Assembly: GCF_029543105.1 (NCBI RefSeq)
Contig: NZ_JARQXB010000004.1
Coordinates: forward strand, 62,001 to 126,000
Length of the DNA: 64,000 bases
Origin: Stenotrophomonas sp. HITSZ_GD
Lineage (GTDB): Bacteria > Pseudomonadota > Gammaproteobacteria > Xanthomonadales > Xanthomonadaceae
Direction: 5' to 3'
The notes beneath the pieces were generated by a model. It made no database searches and was not told the origin of the DNA. It saw nothing but the letters and a program-made list of their open reading frames with translations. This document shows positions 45,463 to 55,114 of the stretch, in pieces. A program made the translations under genes and the position numbers. Within the stretch, counting starts at the first letter, position 1; each line of letters starts with the position of its first letter.

Positions 45463-47295
45463 ATGTCCTATCTCGTACTCGCCCGCAAGTGGCGCCCCAA
45501 GCGTTTCGCCGAGCTGGTGGGCCAGGAACACGTGGTCCGCGCGCTGACCAACGCGCTGGACAGCGGCCGCGTGCACCACGCCTTCCTGTTCACCGGCACC
45601 CGGGGCGTGGGCAAGACCACCATCGCGCGCATCTTCGCCAAATCCCTGAACTGTGAACAGGGCACCAGCGCCGACCCGTGCGGCCAGTGCCCGGCCTGCC
45701 TGGACATCGACGCCGGCCGCTACATCGACCTGCTGGAGATCGACGCGGCCTCCAACACCGGCGTGGACGACGTGCGCGAGGTCATCGAGAACGCGCAGTA
45801 CATGCCCTCGCGCGGCAAGTTCAAGGTCTACCTGATCGACGAAGTGCACATGCTCTCCAAGGCGGCGTTCAACGCGCTGCTCAAGACCCTGGAAGAGCCG
45901 CCGGAACACGTGAAGTTCCTGCTCGCCACCACCGACCCGCAGAAGCTGCCGGTCACCGTGCTCTCGCGCTGCCTGCAGTTCAACCTCAAGCGCCTGGACG
46001 AGGACCAGATCCAGGGCCAGATGACCCGCATCCTCGCCGCCGAGCAGATCGAGGCCGACGGCAGCGCCATCGTCCAGTTGGCCAAGGCCGCCGACGGCAG
46101 CCTGCGCGATGGCCTCTCGCTGCTCGACCAGGCCATCGCCTACGCCGGCGGCGCGCTGCGCGAGCACGTGGTGCGCACCATGCTCGGCACCGTGGACCGC
46201 ACCCAGGTCGGCGCCATGCTCGAGGCCCTGGCCGACGGCGACGGCGCGCGCCTGCTGCAGGTCGTCGCCGCGCTGGCCGAGTTCTCGCCGGATTGGAGCG
46301 GCGTGCTCGAGGCGCTGGCCGAGGCGCTGCACCGCATCCAGGTGCGGCAGCTGGTGCCGGGCGCGGCGCCGTCCGCCGATGGCGTGGACCCGGAAGCGTT
46401 CGCCGCGCGCGTGCGCCCGGAAGTGATCCAGCTCTGGTACCAGATGGCGCTCAACGGCCGTCGCGACCTGTACCTGGCCCCCAGCCCGCGCGCCGGTTTC
46501 GAAATGGCGGTGCTGCGCATGCTGGCGTTCCGCCCGGCCGGCGCGGTGGCGCCGGGCACCGGCAGCGGTGCCGCCGGCACGGCCCAGCCGGGCCAGGGGC
46601 CGTCGGGTGGTGGGGCCGTGGGAGCGGGCATGGCGGCCGCCTCCGCCGCGCCGGTCGCGCCCGTCATCGCCGCGCCGGTGCCGGCCACGCCCAAGCCTGT
46701 GCCGGCCGCGCCCACGCGCGCCGCGCACGATGATCCGCCGCCGTGGGCCGTGGACGACGCCCCCGTGCGCGCCGCGCCGCCCGTGGCCACGCCCGCGCCG
46801 GTGATGCCGGAGATGGCGATGGCACCGCCGCCCGAACCCGCGACAATCGCGCCGCCGCCTGCGTCTACGCCGGCGCCGGCCGCCGGCGCGTCGAGCGACG
46901 GCCGCATCGCCGATGCCGAACAGTGGCTCGACGTGGTTGCCCAGGCGCAGCTTTCCGGGCCCTCGCGCCAGTTCGCCGCCCATGCCGCGTTCGTGTCGCA
47001 TCGCGACGGCGTGCTGCGCCTGGCGCTGGACCCCGGCTTCGAATACCTGCGCTCGGACCGCGCGCTGGGCGAGCTGGCGCAGGCGCTGCAGGCAGCCCTC
47101 GGCCAAGCGCCGAAGATCGTCGTGGAGGCCGGCGCCAGCAGCGCCGAAACCCTGCACGAGCGCGCGCACCGCCAGAAGGGCGAGCGCCAGGACGCTGCCG
47201 AGGCGGCCTTCATGGCCGACCCGAACGTGCAGCGCCTCATCCAACAGCACGGCGCGCGCGTCGTGCCCGATTCCATCCGTCCTTACGAAGAGTGA
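45463..47295 (+). CDS. dnaX: DNA polymerase III subunits gamma/tau
   Basis: Clamp-loader ATPase of 610 residues. Walker A GTRGVGKT at 45-52, zinc cysteines C64, C73, C76 and C79, Walker [10 protein letters not shown], sensor 1 [19 protein letters not shown] Pro/Ala-rich linker (about 360-470) leads to the tau-specific C-terminal domain. I see no A-rich slippery site like that of E. coli, so only tau may be made. Upstream is the divergent tRNA-Ser. Confidence 0.95.
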   Translation: MSYLVLARKWRPKRFAELVGQEHVVRALTNALDSGRVHHAFLFTGTRGVGKTTIARIFAKSLNCEQGTSADPCGQCPACLDIDAGRYIDLLEIDAASNTGVDDVREVIENAQYMPSRGKFKVYLIDEVHMLSKAAFNALLKTLEEPPEHVKFLLATTDPQKLPVTVLSRCLQFNLKRLDEDQIQGQMTRILAAEQIEADGSAIVQLAKAADGSLRDGLSLLDQAIAYAGGALREHVVRTMLGTVDRTQVGAMLEALADGDGARLLQVVAALAEFSPDWSGVLEALAEALHRIQVRQLVPGAAPSADGVDPEAFAARVRPEVIQLWYQMALNGRRDLYLAPSPRAGFEMAVLRMLAFRPAGAVAPGTGSGAAGTAQPGQGPSGGGAVGAGMAAASAAPVAPVIAAPVPATPKPVPAAPTRAAHDDPPPWAVDDAPVRAAPPVATPAPVMPEMAMAPPPEPATIAPPPASTPAPAAGASSDGRIADAEQWLDVVAQAQLSGPSRQFAAHAAFVSHRDGVLRLALDPGFEYLRSDRALGELAQALQAALGQAPKIVVEAGASSAETLHERAHRQKGERQDAAEAAFMADPNVQRLIQQHGARVVPDSIRPYEE

Positions 47296-47300
47296 ACCCC

Positions 47301-47621
47301 ATGCGCGGCAACATCGCCCAACTCATGCAACAGGCGCAGAAGATGCAGGAGAACCTGCAGCGCGCCCAGGAAGAACTGGCTAAGCTGGAAGTCACCGGCA
47401 CCGCCGGCGGCGGCATGGTCAGCGTGACCCTCACCGGCGCCAAGGAGTGCCGCAAGGTGCGCATCGACCCGAGCGTGCTGGCCGATCCGGAAATGGCCGA
47501 GGACCTGATCGCCGCTGCGTTCAACGACGCCTCCAACAAGATCGACGCCGAATCCAAGACCCGCATGGGCTCGGCCACCGCCGGCATGCAGCTGCCGCCG
47601 GGCATGAAGCTGCCGTTCTGA
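47301..47621 (+). CDS. ybaB: YbaB/EbfC nucleoid-associated protein
   Basis: A 106-residue DNA-binding protein, [20 protein letters not shown] with the typical helical hairpin and [17 protein letters not shown] strand, ending [11 protein letters not shown]. Five bp after dnaX and before recR, the conserved dnaX-ybaB-recR order linked to DNA repair. Confidence 0.95.
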   Translation: MRGNIAQLMQQAQKMQENLQRAQEELAKLEVTGTAGGGMVSVTLTGAKECRKVRIDPSVLADPEMAEDLIAAAFNDASNKIDAESKTRMGSATAGMQLPPGMKLPF

Positions 47622-47673
47622 TCCGGAAGCTGCGCCGCGCCGCCGCCCCTCGCGCGGCGCGGCCCGCCCTGCC

Positions 47674-48273
47674 ATGAGCCTGTCCCTGCTCGAACAACTC
47701 ATCGAGTCCCTGCGCGTGCTGCCCGGCGTGGGCCAGAAGAGCGCCCAGCGCATGGCCTACCACCTGCTCGAGCGCGAGCGCGAGGGCGGGCAGCGCCTGG
47801 CCGAGGTACTGGCCGAGGCGATGCAGCGCATCGGCCACTGCACCCTGTGCCGCGATTTCAGCGAGCAGCCGCTGTGCGCGATTTGCGCCAGCGCCAGCCG
47901 CGACCGCCAGCAGCTGTGCGTGGTCGAATCGCCCGCCGACCGCCTGGCCATCGAGCACGCCACCGGCTATCGCGGGCTGTACTACGTGCTGCAGGGCCGG
48001 CTCTCGCCGCTGGACGGCATCGGCCCGCGCGAACTGGGCCTGGACCGGCTTGCCGAGCGGCTGGGGCAGGGCGAGGTGGAAGAGCTGATCATCGCCACCA
48101 ATGCCACCGTCGAGGGCGAGGCCACGGCGCACTACCTGGGCCAGCTCGCGCGCCAGCACCGCGTGCGGCCCAGCCGCCTCACCCAGGGCATGCCGCTGGG
48201 CGGCGAGCTGGAGTACGTGGACCGCGGCACGCTGTCCTATGCCTTCGGCAGCCGCAGCGAGATGCCCGAATAA
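47674..48273 (+). CDS. recR: Recombination protein RecR
   Basis: Recombination mediator of 199 residues that acts with RecO and RecF at gaps. Helix-hairpin-helix LRVLPGVGQKSAQRMAYHLL at the N terminus, zinc finger C56, C59, C68 and C71, and a TOPRIM domain starting LCVVESPADRLAIE. The C-terminal Walker-B-like GGELEYVD is present. Confidence 0.96.
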   Translation: MSLSLLEQLIESLRVLPGVGQKSAQRMAYHLLEREREGGQRLAEVLAEAMQRIGHCTLCRDFSEQPLCAICASASRDRQQLCVVESPADRLAIEHATGYRGLYYVLQGRLSPLDGIGPRELGLDRLAERLGQGEVEELIIATNATVEGEATAHYLGQLARQHRVRPSRLTQGMPLGGELEYVDRGTLSYAFGSRSEMPE

Positions 48274-48296
48274 CGTCTACTTCTGGAGCCCGCCTG

Positions 48297-48653
48297 ATGT
48301 CCGACACGATCTTCGGCAAGATCATCCGCCGCGAAATTCCCGCCAGCATCGTCTACGAAGACGACGAGGTCCTCGGCTTCAAGGACATTGCCCCGCAGGC
48401 GCCGGTGCACGTGCTCTTCATCCCCAAGCACGAGGCGATCCCGACCCTGGACGACGTGCGCCCGGACCAGGCGCTGCTCGTCGGCAAGCTGGCGCTGGCC
48501 GCGGCCGAGTACGCGCGCCGCGAGGGCCTGGCGCAGGATGGCTACCGCATCGTGATGAACTGCCGCGAGCACGCCGGCCAGACGGTCTTCCACATCCACC
48601 TGCACCTGCTCGCCGGCGCCCCGCTGGGCCACTTCGGCGCGCCCGGCCGCTGA
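48297..48653 (+). CDS. HIT-family (Hint-like) nucleotide hydrolase
   Basis: Purine-nucleoside phosphoramidase-type protein of 118 residues. The histidine triad HIHLHLLAG lies near the C terminus (about 102-110), with IFGKIIRREIPASIVYEDD at the start. Only 23 bp after recR, so likely co-transcribed. Confidence 0.93.
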   Translation: MSDTIFGKIIRREIPASIVYEDDEVLGFKDIAPQAPVHVLFIPKHEAIPTLDDVRPDQALLVGKLALAAAEYARREGLAQDGYRIVMNCREHAGQTVFHIHLHLLAGAPLGHFGAPGR

Positions 48654-48807
48654 AACAACAACGCCGCCTGTCGGCGGCGTCGATGCACTCTCTTACGTTG
48701 AGCCCCTTTGCCAGGGCGCGAGGGACAGGCGGGTCAAGAAGCTGCGGCCCGAAGTTTGCGCGGCAAACTCGGGAAGCAAGGCCCGCACAGCGGGCCCTGC
48801 CGCGAAC

Positions 48808-49329
48808 TTACCACCAGCCCCAGCGCGGGCCCCACCACGGGCTCGGGCCCCACGGGCCATACGGGCCGTACGGACCCCACGGATCGACCACCTGCACCTC
48901 GCGCACCACCGGCCACAGGTACACCACGTCGGCCTCGATCTTCGGCACGCGATAGTCGAACTCGCCGATGCGGGTGTTCTCGTAGCCCGCGATCTTGCCG
49001 ATGAAGGTGACCTCGCGGCCCTCCTGGAAGATCGCCGGGTCGTAGAAGCCGGTGCGGCAGGCGATGAAGCGGCCGTCATTGGCGTCGCTGTCGCTGCTCG
49101 ACGGCCGGCCGGTGCCGGCCAGCGGGCGGCCCAGCATCTGGAAGCAGGTCTGGTCCGGACCCGGGCGGGTCTCGATGATGCTGCCGCCCCAGCGCACCAG
49201 CGCGCCCGGCTGGGCAGCGGCCTCGCGCGGCGCGACCGGCGCGAACTGGCCCTGCAACGGCTTGGGCGCGGTGGCACACGCCGCCAGCGACAGGGCGGCG
49301 ATGAAAGGAAGTACCAAGCGGATGTTCAT
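48808..49329 (-). CDS. slp: Slp-family outer-membrane lipoprotein
   Basis: A 173-residue lipoprotein with lipobox LAAC (C18). The central region contains the Slp-type GALVRWGGSIIETRPG and the strand FIACRTGFYDP ... GREVTFIGKIAG. The last 25 residues form an unusual Trp/Gly/Pro/Tyr repeat (GPYGPYGPWG...). It overlaps the upstream TgpA gene by 3 bp (ATGA type), so it is the last gene of that operon. Confidence 0.85.
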   Translation of the reverse strand: MNIRLVLPFIAALSLAACATAPKPLQGQFAPVAPREAAAQPGALVRWGGSIIETRPGPDQTCFQMLGRPLAGTGRPSSSDSDANDGRFIACRTGFYDPAIFQEGREVTFIGKIAGYENTRIGEFDYRVPKIEADVVYLWPVVREVQVVDPWGPYGPYGPWGPSPWWGPRWGWW

Positions 49330-51275
49330 GGCGAAGCTCCGGTGTTCGGGCGATGTCGGTGCAGGTCTTTGATCAGTTGCCGGCGTGCGCTGTCGGCGAC
49401 GTCGGCAGCGTAGCGCGCTTCGGCGAAACGTCGGCTGAGTACGACCAGGGCCGGGTCGGCAAGTTCCCGGTCCACCCGGGCGGCCCAGTCCAGCGCCGGC
49501 TCGTGCGGTTCGCGTGCCAGCCCACGCCGTGCATAGCGCTGGCCCAGCCGGCGCCAGGCGCGCAGCAGCGGGTCGCGCTCGCGCTCGCCGCGGGCCAGCA
49601 GCCAGGCCATCCAGCCCAGCGCGAGCAGCGCGGCGCAGACGAACAGGGCGATCAGCTGCGAAGGTTCCAGCCGGTCGATGCCCAAAGGACGCAACAGGTG
49701 CTGCTGGCGCTCGGCATTGAAGCTCAGCACCAGCTCGTTCCAGCCGCGGCGCAGCCAATCGCCGACGTTCCCGGCCCAACGCGCGTCCAGCTGCGCGCCG
49801 CCGCCCTCCTGCTGGGCAAGGCGGTTTTCCAGGGTGTCGTAGATGCGCTCCGGCGCCACCGCGGCGGTGGGGTCCACGCGCACCCAACCGCGCCCTTCCA
49901 GCCAGACCTCGGCCCAGGCGTGGGCGTCCATGCGGCGCACCACGTAGTAATCGCCGATCGGGTTGCGCACGCCGCCGGCGTAGCCGGTGACCACGCGCGA
50001 GGGGATGCCGGCCGCGCGCATCAGCACCACGAAGGCGGAGCTGAAATGTTCACAGAAGCCGCGCTTGTAATCGAACAGGAACTCGTCGACGCCGTCGCGC
50101 CCGAGCGGTGGGGTGGTGAGCGTGTAGGCGAACTCGGCATGGATCCAGCCCATCGCCCGGCGGATCACCGCCGCGTCGTCGCGGCCGGCTTGCTGCCGCC
50201 ACTGCCGCCCGAGCGCGACCGTGCGCGGGTTGTAGCCCTGCGGCAGGCGCAGCGCGGCATGCCGCAGGGCGGCCGGCAGGGTCGCCTCGAAGGCCTCCGG
50301 CGGCGCGGACGCCAACCGCCAGCGGGTCAGCCCGGTCAGCGGCTGCTGGCTCATCAGCTCGTAGTCCGGCGTCAGCCGCGTGCCCGCCGGGGCCTGCAGC
50401 GGCAGGTCGAGTGCGACGAGGCGGCGGTCGTCGGTGGCTTCGTAATCGATCTGGTACGACCAGCGCGCGCGCCCGGACTGCACCGCCGGCATCGGCGAGG
50501 CCTCGTGCCATTGCGGCGAGGTCCAGTCGCTCCCGTCGAAATCCCACAGCACCGGGCCGCGCCAGTAGCGCTGTTCCGGCGGCGGCGTGGCGCCGAAGAA
50601 CTGCACGCGCAGGGCCGGCGAGTCGTCGGCCATCAGGTCCAGCCATTGGCCCGGCGACATCTTTTCCGACAATCCCGGCTTGGACATCGTGCGCTCGGGA
50701 ATGCCCCACAACGGCGAGGCCAGGCGCGGGAACAGCCAGAACGCGGCCAGCGCGAGCGGCAGGCCGATCACGGTGATCCGCCGCATCACCCGCATCTGCT
50801 CGCGCCAGGGCGTGGCGGCGACATGCGATTCGGCATCGGCCAGCTGCGCCATGCACAACACCGCGGCCAGCACCGCCAGCAGCGCCAGTGCGGTGGTCAG
50901 CGGGCCCTGGTCGAGCAGGAAGGCGGAGAACGGAGCGAAGAGCGCGAAGCCGAGCAGGCTGCGGCCGTCGCGCAACGTGCGCAGCTCGCTCGACTTGATC
51001 GCCAGCATCGAGGCCAGCAACGCGCAGCCGGTATCGCGGCCGAAACGCAACCCGGCCTGCCAGTACACCGCCGCGAGCATCGCCAGCAGCAACAGCACGC
51101 GCAGGGGCGAGGGCACCGCGCGCCGCCACGCCAGCACGATGGTCAGCAGTGCGGAGCCGGCGAACACCAGCGCGAGCATGGGCGGCAGCTGCAACAGCAG
51201 CGGCAGCAGGCACAGGCCGGTGGTGGCGGCCAGCCACGCTCGGCTGCGCGAGGTCAGGGCGGGCGACTCACGCAT
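49326..51275 (-). CDS. TgpA-like transglutaminase membrane protein
   Basis: A 649-residue protein: five or six membrane spans in the first 200 residues, a periplasmic transglutaminase-like domain with Cys-His-Asp triad (FCEHFSSAF, MDAHAWAEVW, VRVDPTAAVAPER), one more membrane span near residues 545-565, and a cytoplasmic tail. Members of this family (DUF3488/TgpA) act with MoxR and DUF58 proteins, and TgpA is essential in Pseudomonas. The start ATG overlaps the end of the DUF58 gene. Confidence 0.9.
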   Translation of the reverse strand: MRESPALTSRSRAWLAATTGLCLLPLLLQLPPMLALVFAGSALLTIVLAWRRAVPSPLRVLLLLAMLAAVYWQAGLRFGRDTGCALLASMLAIKSSELRTLRDGRSLLGFALFAPFSAFLLDQGPLTTALALLAVLAAVLCMAQLADAESHVAATPWREQMRVMRRITVIGLPLALAAFWLFPRLASPLWGIPERTMSKPGLSEKMSPGQWLDLMADDSPALRVQFFGATPPPEQRYWRGPVLWDFDGSDWTSPQWHEASPMPAVQSGRARWSYQIDYEATDDRRLVALDLPLQAPAGTRLTPDYELMSQQPLTGLTRWRLASAPPEAFEATLPAALRHAALRLPQGYNPRTVALGRQWRQQAGRDDAAVIRRAMGWIHAEFAYTLTTPPLGRDGVDEFLFDYKRGFCEHFSSAFVVLMRAAGIPSRVVTGYAGGVRNPIGDYYVVRRMDAHAWAEVWLEGRGWVRVDPTAAVAPERIYDTLENRLAQQEGGGAQLDARWAGNVGDWLRRGWNELVLSFNAERQQHLLRPLGIDRLEPSQLIALFVCAALLALGWMAWLLARGERERDPLLRAWRRLGQRYARRGLAREPHEPALDWAARVDRELADPALVVLSRRFAEARYAADVADSARRQLIKDLHRHRPNTGASP

Positions 51276-52227
51276 GCGGCAACAGCGCAAGCGCGCGCAG
51301 GCATTCGTGGCGATGCTGCGCGCCGCGGGCCGGGCCGAGCGATGGCTGCCCGGGCAGGCTCAGGCGATAACGCCGGCCTTCGCGCTCGGCCTCCTCCACC
51401 CAGCGCGCCAGCCGCGCGATGCGGCGCTCGTAGGGCAGGCCGGAGAGGGCGCGCCAGTCCAGTTGCACATCCACGCCGGTGGGCTGTTCGTATTCGCGCA
51501 CCAGCAGACTGTCGCGCCGCGCCGAGTGCTTCCACGCGATGGCGCGCCGCGCATCGCCGGTGCGGTAAGGGCGCAACTGGTGCAGGTCTTCGCCCTGCGC
51601 ATGCAGGCGCGTGCCGGTGGGATGGCCTTCGCCCAGCGGCAGCGGCGGGCCCTCGCTCTCCGGCGTGGGATAGACGAGCAGCGGCACGTCCGGCCACAAC
51701 CACGACCATGCCCGCACCAGGCCCAGCGGGTGGGTGGTGGAAAGCCGCAAGCGGCCGATCTCCAGCCAGCCGCGGCGGGTGGTGGGCAGGCGCAGCTCGG
51801 CGGCGCGGTCGTCGGCATCACCGACCGCGCACCACGTCGTGTCGTCCGGGTGTTGCAGGCACAGGCCGCGCCGGGTGCGCGCATCGTGCGCGGCGAACAC
51901 CAGGCGCAGGTGCAGCGGGGTGCCGGCGGGCACTGGGTCGGCGGCCAGCGCGGTGAGTTCCAGGCCCGAGAGCTGCAGGTGGGCCATGATCGCGCTGGCG
52001 ATCGCCGCCGCGCCCAGCAGCAGCGCCAGCAGCAGGGCCGGGTTGTTGTTGTAGTTCAACGCGCCGAGCAGCATGGCCATCAGCAGCAGGCCGACGAAGC
52101 CGCCGAACGGCGTCGGCAGCACGTAGATGCGCCGGCGGTCCAGCCGCACGGGCAGCGGTTCGATCCGGCGCGGGCGCGCCAGCAGCGCCAGCCGGCGCCA
52201 GCCGGCCAGCGCGGCGTCGCGGTTCAT
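51268..52227 (-). CDS. DUF58 domain-containing membrane protein
   Basis: A 319-residue protein with two membrane spans near residues 40-85 and a DUF58 domain containing DLHQLRPYRTGDARRAIAWK, the family signature, and a C-terminal von Willebrand-like fragment. The frame extends to 52410, but MNRDAALAGW is the sensible start. Middle gene of the MoxR-DUF58-TgpA operon. Confidence 0.88.
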   Translation of the reverse strand: MNRDAALAGWRRLALLARPRRIEPLPVRLDRRRIYVLPTPFGGFVGLLLMAMLLGALNYNNNPALLLALLLGAAAIASAIMAHLQLSGLELTALAADPVPAGTPLHLRLVFAAHDARTRRGLCLQHPDDTTWCAVGDADDRAAELRLPTTRRGWLEIGRLRLSTTHPLGLVRAWSWLWPDVPLLVYPTPESEGPPLPLGEGHPTGTRLHAQGEDLHQLRPYRTGDARRAIAWKHSARRDSLLVREYEQPTGVDVQLDWRALSGLPYERRIARLARWVEEAEREGRRYRLSLPGQPSLGPARGAQHRHECLRALALLPHA

Positions 52228-52258
52228 CGCCACGCTCCGGCGGGGTGGGCGAGGGGCA

Positions 52259-53212
52259 TCAATCCACCGGCACGCTGTGCAGGATCTTCTTGGCCAGCGC
52301 CGCGCCGGACACGCTCTCGGCCTCGGCCACCAGGCGATGGCCGGCCACTGCCTCGAACAGCGCCTGGATGTCCTCCGGCAGGACGTGCGCGCGGCCGAGC
52401 AGCAGCGCATAGGCCTTGGCCGCGCGCAGCAGCGCGATGCCCGCGCGCGGGGACAGGCCCACGCGCACGCCGGCGTACTGGCGGCTGCGTGCCAGCAGGG
52501 TTTGCACGTAGTGGATCAGCGCGTCGCTGGCGTGCACCTGCGCCACGGCGTCGCGCAGGGTGAGCACGTCGCGGTCGGTGAGGCAGGGCGCGGCCTGCGC
52601 GATCAGGTCGCGGCGATCGCTGCCGCTCAGCAGCGCGCGTTCGGACTCGGCATTCGGATAGCCCAGCGTGAGCCGCAGCAGGAAGCGGTCCAGTTGCGAG
52701 TCCGGCAGCGGGAACGTGCCGGAGAGGTCCACCGGGTTCTGCGTGGCGATCACGAAGAACGGTTCGGGCAGCGCGTGGGTCTCGCCATCGAGCGTGACCT
52801 GCTGTTCGGCCATCGCCTCCAGCAGCGCGCTCTGCGTGCGCGGCGGGGCCCGGTTGATCTCGTCGGCCAGCAGCACCTGGGTGAACACCGGGCCGGGGTG
52901 GAACTGGAAACGGCGCGCGGTGGCGTCGTAGACCGAGACGCCGAGCACATCGGCCGGCAGCAGATCGGAGGTGAACTGGACGCGCTGGAAGCCCAGCCCC
53001 AGACTGGAGGCCAGCGCGTGCGCCAGTGTGGTCTTGCCCAGGCCGGGCAGGTCCTCGATCAGCAGGTGCCCGCCTGAGAGCAGCGCCACGAAGGCCAGGC
53101 GCACCTCGTGCGACTTGCCCAGCAGGAGCGAATTGACCTGCGCCTGGGCGCGGCGAAGCGCTTCACGCAGCGCATCGGTTAGCATTTCCGTCGCTTGTGG
53201 CGGTATCGACAT
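52259..53212 (-). CDS. MoxR-family AAA+ ATPase
   Basis: A 317-residue MoxR ATPase, a chaperone that usually acts with von Willebrand-like proteins. Walker A DLPGLGKTT (about 54-62), Walker B VLLADEINRAPPRTQSALLEAM, sensor 1 FFVIATQNPV, arginine-rich LDRFLLRL. First gene of the operon with DUF58, TgpA and Slp. GTG 53215 directly precedes the ATG and may also be used. Confidence 0.93.
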   Translation of the reverse strand: MSIPPQATEMLTDALREALRRAQAQVNSLLLGKSHEVRLAFVALLSGGHLLIEDLPGLGKTTLAHALASSLGLGFQRVQFTSDLLPADVLGVSVYDATARRFQFHPGPVFTQVLLADEINRAPPRTQSALLEAMAEQQVTLDGETHALPEPFFVIATQNPVDLSGTFPLPDSQLDRFLLRLTLGYPNAESERALLSGSDRRDLIAQAAPCLTDRDVLTLRDAVAQVHASDALIHYVQTLLARSRQYAGVRVGLSPRAGIALLRAAKAYALLLGRAHVLPEDIQALFEAVAGHRLVAEAESVSGAALAKKILHSVPVD

Positions 53213-53239
53213 CACGTTCCCGGATCGATGAAGGATTGA

Positions 53240-55099
53240 GTGGCGAGGCTAATGCAGGGAGAACAGCGCGCGCATCGCCACTTCGTGATCCTGTGGACAC
53301 TGCTGACCGCCGTCAAGGTGGTCATCGCCGCGCGCCTGCCGCTTTTCGTCGACGAGGCCTTCTATTGGCAGGAAGGCCAGCACCTGGCGGCCGCTTATTC
53401 CGACCTGCCGGGCATGACCGCCTGGCTGGCGCGCCTGGGCGTGGCGGTGGGCGGGCAGCACGTGCTGGCGCTGCGCCTGCCGTTCCTGGTGATCGCCTCG
53501 CTGCTGCCGTGGCTGATCGCGCACATCGCGCGGCGCTGGTTCGGCAACACCTGCGGCTGGCAGGCCGGCAGCCTGGCGCTGCTGATGCCGCTATCGGCCA
53601 CGCTGGGCATCCTGGCGGTGCCGGATGTGCCGATGGCGCTGGCCGCGGTACTGTGCCTGGACGCCGGCGCGCGCCTGCTGCGCGAGGTCGAGGCCGGCAG
53701 CGCGCTGCAGCTGGCGATCGGCCTGGTGATCGGCGCGCTGAGCCACTACCGCTTCGCCGGGGTGATCGGCGTGGGCTTCATCGCGCTGATGGTGCTGCCG
53801 CAGGGCCGCAACGTGTTGCGCGATCCGCGCATCTGGATCGCGCTCAGCGCGGGCCTGCTGGCCTGGCTGCCGCTGCTGCTGTGGAACACCGACCATGACG
53901 AGGCCGGGCTGCGCTTCCAACTGGTGGACCGCCACCCCTGGACGTTCCAATGGACCGGCTTCCAGTTCCTGCTGATCCAGACCTTGATGGTCACCCCGCT
54001 GCTGGCCTGGGCGATGCTGCGCGGGGCCATCGCCGGCACGCGTACCGGGGGCGGCGTGCGCGCGCAATGGCGCTACTTCGGGCTGGTGGGCGGCGTGTCC
54101 ACGGTGGCGATCTTCGCGCTGGGGTTCTTCAGCGACGCCGAGCGCATCAGCTTCCATTGGCCGCTGCCGGGCTACCTGGCGCTGGTGGTGGCGGTGCCGG
54201 TGATCCTGATGCGCTGGCCGCGCCGCTGGCGGCGTGCGACCTGGGCGATGCTCGCGGTCGGCATGTTGTGCGCGTATGGCTATTACCTGGCTGTATCCGT
54301 GCCCGCCGTGCGCGCGCAGGCCGCCGGGGAGAAGTACTACCCGCGCAATTTCGCCGGCTGGCAGCCCTTGGCGCACGCCGTGCGCGAGGAGCTGGCGAGG
54401 ATGCCGCCGGGCAGCCGCGTGCTGGCCGACAACTTCAAGGTGGGCGCCGAGCTGGGCTTTGCGCTGGGCGATGCCGACATCGAAGTGCTGCCGGCGCCGT
54501 TGAACGAAAAGCACGGGCGCAGCGCCCAGCTGGCGCAGTGGGGGCTGCTTTCCAGTGGCGCGCGTGACGCGCCGCGCCTGCTGGTGCTCTCGCCCAGCGA
54601 CCAGCGCTATCGCGACCTGCTGGCGCGCTACCACCAGGTCTGCGACATCGTGGGGCCGTTGCCGCCGCCGGTGCGACAGGTGTCCACTGACCACGGTTAC
54701 CAACGCTTCCTGCTGTTCCAGCTGCCTGCGGCGCGCGCCGAAGGCCCGTGCGTGGCGCCGGCGATGGCGTGGGTGGATGCACCGCTGCCCGGCGTGCGCG
54801 TCGATGCGCCCTCGCTCGCAGTGGCCGGGTGGGCGTTCAAGGATGGGGCGGGGCTGCGCGCGGTGGAAATCCTCGTCGATGGCCGCGTGATGGCCACGGC
54901 CGACTATGGCGGCGAACTGGACGTGCGGCCGCATTGGCCGCAGAGCAACGACCCGCAGCATCCCCGCGTCGCGTTTAGCGCGCAGCTCGATACGCGCGGC
55001 CTGCGCGCCGGCCGCCATTGGCTCGGCCTGCGCCTGCACGGCCACGACGGCAGCGTCGAGGAATGGTGGGAGCAGCCGTTCGACGTGGTCCGCCGCTGA
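53240..55099 (+). CDS. GT39-family membrane glycosyltransferase with C-terminal Ig-like domain
   Basis: A 619-residue ArnT/PMT-type glycosyltransferase, using polyprenyl-phosphate sugars. The N-terminal LPLFVDEAFYWQEGQ carries the catalytic acidic pair typical of GT39, followed by about ten membrane spans to residue 360, then a periplasmic part. Residues 515-617 form a beta-sandwich-like module (VAGWAFKDGAGLRAVEILVDGR ... LDTRGLRAGRHWLGLRLHG). Start GTG 53240; ATG 53252 is an alternative. Divergent from MoxR by 27 bp. The acceptor is unknown. Confidence 0.85.
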   Translation: MARLMQGEQRAHRHFVILWTLLTAVKVVIAARLPLFVDEAFYWQEGQHLAAAYSDLPGMTAWLARLGVAVGGQHVLALRLPFLVIASLLPWLIAHIARRWFGNTCGWQAGSLALLMPLSATLGILAVPDVPMALAAVLCLDAGARLLREVEAGSALQLAIGLVIGALSHYRFAGVIGVGFIALMVLPQGRNVLRDPRIWIALSAGLLAWLPLLLWNTDHDEAGLRFQLVDRHPWTFQWTGFQFLLIQTLMVTPLLAWAMLRGAIAGTRTGGGVRAQWRYFGLVGGVSTVAIFALGFFSDAERISFHWPLPGYLALVVAVPVILMRWPRRWRRATWAMLAVGMLCAYGYYLAVSVPAVRAQAAGEKYYPRNFAGWQPLAHAVREELARMPPGSRVLADNFKVGAELGFALGDADIEVLPAPLNEKHGRSAQLAQWGLLSSGARDAPRLLVLSPSDQRYRDLLARYHQVCDIVGPLPPPVRQVSTDHGYQRFLLFQLPAARAEGPCVAPAMAWVDAPLPGVRVDAPSLAVAGWAFKDGAGLRAVEILVDGRVMATADYGGELDVRPHWPQSNDPQHPRVAFSAQLDTRGLRAGRHWLGLRLHGHDGSVEEWWEQPFDVVRR

Positions 55100-55114
55100 C
55101 CGATCCAAGCGACA

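Noticed and set aside
46500-46900. Programmed frameshift site in dnaX as in E. coli
   Set aside because: No A-AAA-AAG or other A-rich slippery heptamer with a following hairpin is visible in this GC-rich linker.
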